Notes under the pieces: generated by a model
Seen by the model: the letters and a program-made list of their open reading frames with translations, nothing else
Database searches by the model: none
What the model was told of the DNA's origin: nothing
Shown: one piece after another, positions 1 to 6,131 of the stretch
Layout: the number at the start of each line of letters is the position of its first letter
How positions within the stretch are numbered: position 1 is the first letter of the stretch
Translations under genes and position numbers: made by a program
Origin: Salinithrix halophila
Lineage (GTDB): Bacteria > Bacillota > Bacilli > Thermoactinomycetales > DSM-45169
DNA length: 64,000 bases
Direction: 5' to 3'
Assembly: GCF_042650125.1 (NCBI RefSeq)
Contig: NZ_JBHSAP010000009.1
Location: 1 to 64,000 of the forward strand

Positions 1-104
1 TGCAGACATTCGTTCCAAACAAGAGCGGATTCACGGTTACAGGCAAAGAGGCGATTCACATCGGATAGGGAGGCAACAAAATGTACTTTCTTCGCTCGAA
101 GCAT
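1..104 (-). CDS. tnpB: IS200/IS605-family TnpB, N-terminal part (runs off left edge)
   Basis: Only the first 34 codons lie in the window. They begin MLRAKKVHFVAS and continue with NRLFACNRESALVWNECL, which is how many IS605 OrfB (TnpB) proteins start. TnpB is an RNA-guided nuclease of the IS200/IS605 group. The start ATG follows a good GAGGTGA ribosome-binding site that overlaps the stop of the tnpA remnant. The catalytic RuvC part and the omega RNA would lie outside the window, so integrity cannot be judged. Confidence 0.75.
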   Translation of the reverse strand, partial: MLRAKKVHFVASLSDVNRLFACNRESALVWNECL

Positions 105-112
105 ATTTCACC

Positions 113-283
113 TCATAGCGTGATATTGTATTTGGATGCGATGTACTCAAAGATTTCCTTTGCACGACGAGAGATAGGATCATCCAGTACTTTCTTTCGA
201 TATTTGATCACGAGGACTAAGTGGTAGTACATCAAGAATACTGAATGGTTGTTGCTATCCAATTTCCTATTTATATCAACCAT
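113..283 (-). pseudogene. tnpA: IS200/IS605 TnpA (Y1 transposase), C-terminally truncated
   Basis: The frame encodes 56 residues. The YHLVLVIKYRKKVLDD stretch is the characteristic N-terminal strand of Y1 transposases, which cut and join single-stranded DNA. Full-length TnpA has about 130-150 residues. Here the reading frame stops just after KYNITL, before the HUH metal-binding motif and the catalytic tyrosine, and the tnpB start follows at once. An internal deletion has therefore removed the catalytic half. The start ATG has an AGGTGAT ribosome-binding site. The product cannot be an active transposase. Confidence 0.85.
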
Positions 284-314
284 TTCATCACCTAATACTG
301 ATGATAGATCCGGT

Positions 315-338
315 GAATCATAAAGGCAACCATGATTC
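315..338 (-). mobile_element. Subterminal hairpin, left end of IS200/IS605 element
   Basis: A perfect 7-bp inverted repeat (GAATCAT / ATGATTC, 10-nt loop) lies about 30 bp upstream of tnpA. IS200/IS605 elements have such imperfect or perfect subterminal hairpins instead of terminal inverted repeats, and TnpA recognises them as single-stranded DNA. The element boundary is probably between this hairpin and the truncated gene that follows. Confidence 0.6.
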
Positions 339-404
339 TACTAAGTGGTCAAACTAGCGAGAGGGGTAAAAAGCACCCCTCCCTCGTCTGACGCGCCATT
401 CATC

Positions 405-680
405 TCACCGCTTGTAGAAGTGGGAGACTTCTGGCGCAGGTTTGTTAAATCCAATCGAGTGAAAAACGAGGGAAGCTCCTTCAGAAGCGCGTTTGGCAAA
501 CTGCGGATCCCTCGCATCGCCAGTAAAAATCTCCACATCGATATCTTGTAGCCGTTTTTTGATTTTCTCCTCGCTTCTAGCAACCACTCGTGCCCGATAC
601 CCGTTCTTATGCAATTCGCGTACCACGTACTGGCCCATTCCTCCAGACCCTCCGAAAACCGTCGCTATCGGTTGGCTCAT
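405..680 (-). pseudogene. NAD(P)-binding SDR/NmrA-like protein, truncated
   Basis: The frame opens with a Rossmann dinucleotide-binding motif (GGSGGMG, about residues 9-15) followed by a normal beta-alpha-beta pattern (RARVVAR, DVEIFTGDARD). This is the N-terminus of an NAD(P)-dependent epimerase/NmrA-type protein. These enzymes have roughly 200-320 residues, whereas this frame stops at 91 with a tail (APEVSHFYKR) that does not look like the family. The break lies next to the left end of the IS200/IS605 element, so insertion plus deletion is the likely cause. The start has a good AAGGGGGA ribosome-binding site. Confidence 0.7.
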
Positions 681-708
681 CCACTCGTTTCCCCCTTAAA
701 AAATCTCC

Positions 709-722
709 ACGGTCGGAACCGT
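709..722. promoter_or_regulatory. Palindrome upstream of the truncated SDR gene
   Basis: ACGGTCGGAACCGT is a 5-bp inverted repeat around a 4-bp centre. It sits some 30 bp upstream of the truncated SDR gene, just downstream (on the minus strand) of an AT-rich TAATATA stretch that could be a -10 box. A repressor operator or a start-proximal RNA hairpin are both possible. No known regulator is recognised. Confidence 0.3.
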
Positions 723-782
723 ATATTATGGAATAGTTAAACCAACAATGATCAAAAGACCTGTACGCAAAGGATGATGTGT

Positions 783-1142
783 GTGAGACATTTACTCGCT
801 TTGCTGATCAAGTTTGCAGCGACGACTGTGGTATTGTTTATCATCTTGAGTGGTTTTTACGATGTGTCGTTTACCGATGTCTTCTTGACAAGCGTCGTGT
901 TGACAGCCATCGGTTATTTGGGGGATCTCTTGATCTTACCTCGAACCGGGAATTTCATCGCATCCATGGGCGATTTTGGGCTTGCCCTCATAGTAGTCTG
1001 GTTCATGGGTACATACCGATTCGATGAAGAGGTTCCTCTGTTTGGTCCCGCATTCCTGAGTGCCGTCGTTATAGCCTTCAGTGAATGGTTTTTCCATAAG
1101 TATATGAAGAATGCTTTCATGGAAAAGGAAGCGATTGGGTAA
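783..1142 (+). CDS. DUF2512 (YndM-like) membrane protein
   Basis: A 119-residue, very hydrophobic protein with about four transmembrane segments (starting LLALLIKFAATTVVLF, then TSVVLTAIGYLGDLLIL, GLALIVVWFMGTY and FLSAVVIAFSEWFFH). The IGYLGDLLILPRTGN stretch is typical of the DUF2512/YndM family of Bacillales, whose function is unknown. A GTG start is chosen because AAAGG lies 9 nt before it; the ATG codons at 774 and 777 are almost on top of that site. It stands alone on the plus strand, divergent from the truncated SDR gene. Confidence 0.75.
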   Translation: MRHLLALLIKFAATTVVLFIILSGFYDVSFTDVFLTSVVLTAIGYLGDLLILPRTGNFIASMGDFGLALIVVWFMGTYRFDEEVPLFGPAFLSAVVIAFSEWFFHKYMKNAFMEKEAIG

Positions 1143-1166
1143 GGTCATTGACCATTTTCCGGGTTT

Positions 1167-1190
1167 AAAAAAAGCCGGTGATATACCGGC
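1167..1190 (-). terminator. Rho-independent terminator after the Rok-like gene
   Basis: GCCGGT-GATAT-ACCGGC forms a 6-bp GC-rich stem which, on the minus strand, is followed by seven T residues. It can end transcripts from the Rok-like gene. The same hairpin lies just downstream of the convergent DUF2512 gene. Confidence 0.7.
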
Positions 1191-1308
1191 GGTGATCCCC
1201 CATACTCGGTGCGTTCCACCCCTTCGGCCCGATTGGCGGGCAAAGGGACAAATGGTCCGCGAAGCCTTCTTTATCCAGCACCCTTTGTCAGCATTCTTGG
1301 GAGTCCGA

Positions 1309-1785
1309 TCATACGGGCTCCTTTTGACTTTCGAGCTTGAAGGCATAGCGTCCATGACTCACCTTCTGTATGGCTGGCGCAATCTTCATGATCGATTTCA
1401 TGGTAATCGTCGGATTGGAACCGAAATCACCGCCTCGCTGTTCCACTTCATGCGCGATCTCGGATAGACGCATACTGCCCCGTTCCTGAAGAATTTGCGA
1501 AACTAATTCCGCAGCTCGGATCGTCTTCCTATGGATCCCTTTAGTGTTCACCAATTGGATGGGCTCTGGTTTCACTTCCTCGGCGATAGCAGGGGAAGCA
1601 ACCCTTTCACCTTCTCTCCTTACCATCTTATTTAAAGCCTGACCCAACCCATCACTCAATGCCAAGATAAACCGCGTGTTTTCTTCCCGCATAGCCCGCA
1701 AAGCCACAAGAAGCTTTTGATTCTCTCCCTGTACCAAAGCGCGTACCTCTTCTTCCAGTTGATTATCCAATTTCTTATCCACCAA
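1309..1785 (-). CDS. Rok-like protein: coiled coil plus C-terminal winged-helix DNA-binding domain
   Basis: The 158-residue product has an N-terminal charged helical segment (EEEVRALVQGENQKLLVALRA), a linker rich in E, P and K, and a C-terminal domain of about 60 residues (RLSEIAHEVEQR, then TITMKSIMKIAP and HGRYAF). From memory, that domain lines up with the winged helix of Rok, the Bacillus subtilis repressor of comK that silences AT-rich foreign DNA. Both have an oligomerising coil in front, a similar length, and the pattern SEL/SEI..EIE, then TTFMQSLIKMYP and G.Y. Translation may start at TTG or, with better spacing from GGAG, at the next codon GTG. The target genes are unknown. Confidence 0.55.
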   Translation of the reverse strand: MVDKKLDNQLEEEVRALVQGENQKLLVALRAMREENTRFILALSDGLGQALNKMVRREGERVASPAIAEEVKPEPIQLVNTKGIHRKTIRAAELVSQILQERGSMRLSEIAHEVEQRGGDFGSNPTITMKSIMKIAPAIQKVSHGRYAFKLESQKEPV

Positions 1786-2132
1786 ATCATCTCCTTTTTA
1801 ACAAATATGCTTCGCTATATACTATCATCTTAACCGATTTCAGGTTGTTTATAAACCACCTGGGAGCTGAAAGACAGTTTTATTATGAATTGCGTAAAAC
1901 AAATGTACTACGCGATTCAAGTATATGGATTATTCCCAGTAGCCCAAATGCTATTTACGTCATTGATTTGCTTGCTTCCCTTTCCTTATCAAATGAAAAA
2001 TCATCTAATCTTCTGTGATGGAATTTTGTATGTAAAATCCATCCAGGATCACCCCTATACCAGATAAGGTATAAAATGGAACCCAACCGGAAACATTCAC
2101 CCTATGACGGAAAATCGATCAACAGCCACACG

Positions 2133-2164
2133 AAAAAGGACAGGTTTACAAAGGAAACCTGTCC
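2133..2164 (-). terminator. Terminator of glsA
   Basis: A perfect 10-bp stem (GGACAGGTTT / AAACCTGTCC, 7-nt loop) is followed on the minus strand by five T residues. It lies 26 bp after the glsA stop codon. Confidence 0.85.
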
Positions 2165-2189
2165 GGCTGGGTGGAGACGAAATCGATAT

Positions 2190-3167
2190 TCAAAAAATAT
2201 TGAGATCCCAATGTTCAGCCATGTCTTTTAATACCATCAGTCCCGAAACGCTGTTGCCAACTTGATCGATGGCCGGACCGTAAATTCCGATACCGCCTCC
2301 CTCTTGAAAAGGTGCCCCTCGTCGGCCTCTCGGAGGAATCGCCGCCATGATACCGCCAGATACACCGCTCTTCGCAGGGACCCCCACAAATGCCGCCAAT
2401 TTCCCCGAGGCATTATACATACCACAGGTAAGCATCAAAGCTTTGGTAACTTTCGTGATCCTCCGGGGAATCATCTGTTTCCCTTGGAAAGGATCAAACC
2501 CGTCATCGGCGATCACCAGACTGATCTTTGCCAGATCTTCGGCAGTTACTTGAATTGAACACTGTCTGGAATACACTTCAAGGGCTTCTTCCACACCGGC
2601 AGCCAAAAATCCGTTTTGCTTTAAATAATAAGCCAAAGACCGGTTCAGATAAGCGGTTTCCCATTCGGATTTGAATACGTTTTCATTCACGAGCGGTCGT
2701 TTACCCAGGATTTTTTCCAATAGGGACAGGATAGGTTCCAATTTGTCCGCAGGTTCTTTTCCCGGAAGAAGGGAAGAAACGGTGATGGCACCTGCGTTGA
2801 TCATGGGATTAAAGGGCTTTCCCGGCTTGTGAGCCTCTAGACGAATAATGGAATTAAAGGCATCCCCAGTAGGCTCAACATCCACACGATTTAGCACTTC
2901 TTCCATTCCACAGACGGAACAAGCAGCCATGAAACCAATTACTTTCGAGATGCTTTGCATGGTAAAGGGAATATCCCATTCTCCAGCCTTCATCACTTGT
3001 CCATTCGGATGAGCAATACACACCCCCAGATGCTCGGGGTTTGCCTCAGCAAGGGCCGGAATATAAGCTGCACACTTTCCCTGAGCGGAATAAGGCCGAA
3101 ATTGTTCGGTCCATTGGTGCAATTGTTGGGTAAAGGAGCACTCGATCTCCCCTAAAGTCCGTTCCAT
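2190..3167 (-). CDS. glsA: Glutaminase A
   Basis: A 325-residue member of the serine-dependent glutaminase family, which has a beta-lactamase-like fold. It converts glutamine to glutamate and ammonia in the cytoplasm. The SxxK motif (SISK, residues 72-75) supplies the catalytic serine and general base, and PMINAGAI and the GGIMA region near the C-terminus are family signatures. The length is close to the usual 305-330 residues. It is a single gene with its own terminator. The long leader between it and the XhlA-like gene carries a TATAAT box on the minus strand but no good -35 was seen. Confidence 0.93.
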   Translation of the reverse strand: MERTLGEIECSFTQQLHQWTEQFRPYSAQGKCAAYIPALAEANPEHLGVCIAHPNGQVMKAGEWDIPFTMQSISKVIGFMAACSVCGMEEVLNRVDVEPTGDAFNSIIRLEAHKPGKPFNPMINAGAITVSSLLPGKEPADKLEPILSLLEKILGKRPLVNENVFKSEWETAYLNRSLAYYLKQNGFLAAGVEEALEVYSRQCSIQVTAEDLAKISLVIADDGFDPFQGKQMIPRRITKVTKALMLTCGMYNASGKLAAFVGVPAKSGVSGGIMAAIPPRGRRGAPFQEGGGIGIYGPAIDQVGNSVSGLMVLKDMAEHWDLNIF

Positions 3168-3253
3168 CGTTCATACCCTCAATCTTTTATTAAAATAAGT
3201 GCATCAGTCCATACCGCCTGTCCCTATTATAGAGGGAAAGATGAACACGCTTC

Positions 3254-3308
3254 TACGGTGTTTTTCGCTTTTTCCATGAGGAAATTACTTACAGAAATCA
3301 ACACCGTA
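3254..3308. repeat. 9-bp inverted repeat in the glsA upstream region
   Basis: TACGGTGTT and AACACCGTA are separated by 37 nt in the 280-bp gap upstream of glsA. The repeat could be an operator pair or form a stem in a transcript. Its inner and outer flanks also share pyrimidine/purine-rich blocks (CGCTTTTTC and GAGCGAAAAG), which suggests a decayed larger inverted repeat. Nothing else was recognised in this gap. Confidence 0.4.
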
Positions 3309-3404
3309 AAGGTTTATCTTGAGCGAAAAGAAAAAGCGGCTCCGTGGCCACAGCGCTCTTCTGATGGAAAGATGATCACCTAGAATGGGGTAGCTCTTTC
3401 CAGA

Positions 3405-3443
3405 TAAACAAATAACAGCCTGCCGTGTGGCGGGCTGTTATTT
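3405..3443 (-). terminator. Terminator of the XhlA-like gene
   Basis: AATAACAGCC...GGCTGTTATT with an extended GC inner stem and a GTGT loop lies a few bases after the XhlA-like gene. The minus-strand tail TTATTTGTTT is only moderately T-rich. Confidence 0.6.
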
Positions 3444-3449
3444 ATAAAG

Positions 3450-3707
3450 TTATAAAAATCGAATGAGCAACCCGACACCAGTAATGACTAAGCCAACCCC
3501 AGTCAGGATCACTCGCCATGTCTGAGACTTCACATATTCTTTGGTGGCCAATTCCCCCATGCGCTTCTCGTCGTGCTCTCTATGGGTCTTCAGCTCTGTC
3601 ACCGAGGTATGAACTTTACCCATGGTTTCACGCATTTTCTGCAATTCATTCCTATGCGCCCGAATCTCCTCCAAGACAGTGTCTATTTTCGACTCGATAT
3701 GGATCAC
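3450..3707 (-). CDS. Small coiled-coil protein with C-terminal membrane anchor (hemolysin XhlA-like)
   Basis: The 85-residue product has about 55 residues of heptad-like charged helix (IRAHRNELQKMRETMGK, TELKTHREHDEKRMGEL) followed by a single C-terminal transmembrane helix (VILTGVGLVITGVGLLIRFL). This is the layout of XhlA, the holin-associated membrane protein of PBSX-type prophages, and a few residues before the anchor (TKEYVKSQTW) also fit. No other phage lysis genes are nearby, so it may be an orphan. Translation probably begins at GTG, with GAGG immediately in front, which is poor spacing. Confidence 0.5.
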   Translation of the reverse strand: MIHIESKIDTVLEEIRAHRNELQKMRETMGKVHTSVTELKTHREHDEKRMGELATKEYVKSQTWRVILTGVGLVITGVGLLIRFL

Positions 3708-4146
3708 CCTCTTTGTTTAGGAGAGGTTTCTCTTGAAATACATTATAGATAGAAGGTAAGCACTGCGTGTTTCAATTGGGTCGTGACCCAAGCCCACTTC
3801 GGCAACCCACTCTTGATGGGAGGTATGTCTGTGAACCGGCGAAACGGAACAACATACGAAAAACCCCCTGTTCTGTATAGCAACACGCCCTTTGTCTTTA
3901 TCCCTATAGTAATTATAAATTACCAATATACCATTACACTATCATTACAAAAAGATTCGATTTATTCATTGTAAATAATTTCAACTTGATTATAAACAAA
4001 CTACATGATATATTTCTGCTACAATCACAACCTATTTTAGGAGGCGTCCGCCCTTTTAAACATAATCATTGGACCTATCTGTAATAAAAGTGTAATGGTT
4101 TTAAAAACGCTTTTACCATCACTCTTATGAGATAAGCGAGGAGAAA
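3708..4146. other. AT-rich intergenic region before the toxin-like gene
   Basis: About 440 bp without a convincing gene. The part near 3780-3830 (AAGCCCACTTCGG, then CCCACTCTTGATGGGAGG) resembles the conserved 3' end of IS200/IS605 tnpB loci, but without a neighbouring tnpB this is weak. The part after 3900 is very AT-rich. An inverted repeat ATGGT/ACCAT (4095-4119) lies about 30 bp before the next start and could be an operator or part of a promoter region. Confidence 0.35.
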
Positions 4147-5640
4147 ATGAAGATGATAAAAACCCTTAAAAGAAAGATATTAATACCTGTGGTTGCTGCT
4201 ACGATGTTATCAAGTTCTTTTTTGCCTGCTACACCAGCCTCTGCGAAGGTTGATTCAAATGATATAACAAATGCTTTAAAAGGAACCTATCAAAATGTGC
4301 CCACTGTTAACGATTTACCATCCACTTTTAATTTTGGTCCAAACGATCCACAGCATCAAACAGGCCATGCACACGGAAAATTTGAGAATTTCGGGCTAAA
4401 CTCCTATATCACACTAACCTATACAGGCAGAAGTCCGAGGTCGATTTATCTGGCCATGGATCAACAGGGTAACACACATGTTCCTCACTTTTTACGTCAC
4501 AATTACGCAATTAATAGAAATGGAGGTCCTCACTCACTATTTCTAAATTTAGAGAATGAAGATTTCATAGGTTTGATAGCCGATGCTCTTGATTATGTTG
4601 ATATTGATCGATATGCGCAAAATCCTTCGGGTTTCACCCCGCCAAGTGGTGTGAGATTTCAAAATACTGGACGGGGACGAAATGGAGCTCAAAGGAGTGA
4701 ATTTGTAATCGAAAATGCACATAATGTAAGTGTATTCAATCGAGTCAATCAATCTGCTCATATGTTGAGTATGACTTATAATGGTCCGAGTGATAGATAT
4801 TTAGGAAATTTTGATTTGACTATCGTGGTTGATAGGTATATGACTGGGCGTGTCGAGTTATTAACTGTCTATCCCACTCGACAAAATCTATCTAACACTG
4901 GAACTAACGCTGGAAAACGTCCTGCCCCCTCGTCTAACAATCAAGGAGCAAAACGCTTTTGCTACCAAGTACCAGGCCCTTCTGGCCCTTCCGGTCCAGT
5001 CGGTCGGAAGAAACGAAGCGAAGAACCGAGCGTAGAACCGTGCGTAATTGGTAATAGCGAAGGAGAACCTTTGCAGTATAACAAAACATACCTGTTTTCT
5101 ACTTCCGAAACTAAACCAATAGCAGTAGAAGAGAAGGTAACCAAGGAAAGTAGTTTTTGGCGAACATTATTCTTACATGGACCTCTTGGGTTTATTATAC
5201 CAGAAGAGTATAATCCCATTGGATGGGGTGGTAGTAAAATTTGGCCTGAAAGCAAAAAAGTTAGCGACAAAGTTGAAGAGGTATCCAAGGATTTAGCATC
5301 AGTGAAAATCGAATCTACTACCGACAAGAATGGAAATGTTGAATTAGGAGATAAAGTTCGTATTCGATTTGAAGCTCCTAAGTACAAAGACAAGCCCTAT
5401 TTGAATACAGATGACGTAGCTAAAGAGGGCTCCGAAATTAGAAGGGTTGGAGAAGACCAAAAGGACAAACCTGGTAGTCTATGGACGTTGGAACAGGGGG
5501 AGGATGGGACAAGTCTAGTTCATCAAGAGAATGGGAAAAAACCCCTGTATTTTTCCATGAATGGATTGAGTAAAGATAAATATTTCATCTCACTTGTGCC
5601 AAACGGAGATGACAAGAAAAAGAAGGAAGAGCTGAAATAA
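4147..5640 (+). CDS. Secreted protein of unknown function with A-B-toxin-like architecture
   Basis: A 497-residue protein not recognised as any known family. Seen directly: an N-terminal signal peptide (KTLKRKILIPVVAATML, predicted cut after ASA at residue 33); a domain of about 210 residues (35-245) with strand-rich segments ending VELLTVYP; and a linker with the only two cysteines of the protein, Cys272 and Cys299. Between them are collagen-like GPSGPSGP and the basic motif RKKR (287-290). A C-terminal region follows, containing a hydrophobic stretch (FLHGPLGFIIPEE) and ending KKKKEELK. In exotoxin A, diphtheria toxin and Shiga toxin A, a furin-type site inside a disulfide loop separates the catalytic and delivery parts, and exotoxin A ends REDLK. 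By analogy this may be an exported two-part toxin; the activity is unknown. The gene is much more AT-rich than its neighbours and stands alone, which suggests horizontal transfer. GAGGAG precedes ATG 4147 by 3 nt; the ATG at 4153 has better spacing. Confidence 0.6.
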   Translation: MKMIKTLKRKILIPVVAATMLSSSFLPATPASAKVDSNDITNALKGTYQNVPTVNDLPSTFNFGPNDPQHQTGHAHGKFENFGLNSYITLTYTGRSPRSIYLAMDQQGNTHVPHFLRHNYAINRNGGPHSLFLNLENEDFIGLIADALDYVDIDRYAQNPSGFTPPSGVRFQNTGRGRNGAQRSEFVIENAHNVSVFNRVNQSAHMLSMTYNGPSDRYLGNFDLTIVVDRYMTGRVELLTVYPTRQNLSNTGTNAGKRPAPSSNNQGAKRFCYQVPGPSGPSGPVGRKKRSEEPSVEPCVIGNSEGEPLQYNKTYLFSTSETKPIAVEEKVTKESSFWRTLFLHGPLGFIIPEEYNPIGWGGSKIWPESKKVSDKVEEVSKDLASVKIESTTDKNGNVELGDKVRIRFEAPKYKDKPYLNTDDVAKEGSEIRRVGEDQKDKPGSLWTLEQGEDGTSLVHQENGKKPLYFSMNGLSKDKYFISLVPNGDDKKKKEELK

Positions 5641-5784
5641 GATGCGGGCATTCCAGCTACGAGTGAAAAACATATAGGGTTTATTAAAGGACCTGTAATA
5701 CATTGGTATTATCCCCTTTAGGTAAACAGTGTAAAGAAGTTACACTCTCCTTGAAGGGGATTTCTTATGCCCTTTGAATTGGAG

Positions 5785-6025
5785 CTATCCTTGTTTTTCC
5801 TTCCATCTAAAGCTGCCTTCAACCCGCATTTTCAATTCAAACGCCTTCATTATGATTCCCATGCAGAACCAGACAACGCCTCCCGACTTGGTACAGCATG
5901 TCCTTGATTGCGATTGGGGGGGCGTTGCCTTCGGGGTGATCGGCCCATGGGTATTAGTGCTCGGCTTTACTGAAGTATGATCACCTACGCTGCTACCCCT
6001 GGTTCGTGGATCTTTTTCATTCGAG
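5785..6025 (+). pseudogene. Decayed paralogue of the fatty acid hydroxylase gene
   Basis: The plus strand carries, in shifting frames, FNPHFQ, KRLHYDSHAEPDN, VAFGVIGPWVLVLGFT and then ITYA. These match in order the intact hydroxylase encoded on the minus strand 1.2 kb to the right (NPHFH, KRLHYDHHAEPDN, IAFGVTGQWVLTLAFT, VIIYL). The nucleotide match is also clear over the first hundred bases, with an 8-nt gap after CATTTTCA and further small deletions. There is no open frame across it. It is a recent duplicate in inverted orientation that lost both ends. Confidence 0.75.
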
Positions 6026-6079
6026 GACAGCACTGCGCGTTAACCTGTTACCCCCGACGTAAAACCGTCCCGATACGTT

Positions 6080-6102
6080 AAAACCCCGTTCAGAGAACGG
6101 GG
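6080..6102 (-). terminator. Terminator of the polysaccharide deacetylase gene
   Basis: A perfect 8-bp stem CCCCGTTC / GAACGGGG with a 3-nt loop, followed on the minus strand by TTTTAACG. It lies 30 bp beyond the stop codon. Confidence 0.7.
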
Positions 6103-6131
6103 TAGGAGAAGAGCATGGGAAGCAAAATCAT

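Noticed and set aside
1885..2067. 60-codon plus-strand frame between the Rok-like gene and glsA
   Set aside because: AT-rich, without a ribosome-binding site or a plausible protein composition.
3717..3974. Two short frames on opposite strands upstream of the toxin-like gene
   Set aside because: No ribosome-binding site, no recognisable sequence and overlap with element-like DNA.
4246..4884. Toxin-like gene as a Shiga/ricin-type ribosome-inactivating protein
   Set aside because: YITLTYTG...YLAMD superficially recalls the family, but the catalytic Glu-Ala-Ala-Arg helix is absent.
4246..4884. Toxin-like gene as an ADP-ribosyltransferase
   Set aside because: No Arg / Ser-Thr-Ser / Glu-x-Glu triad in the right order could be found.
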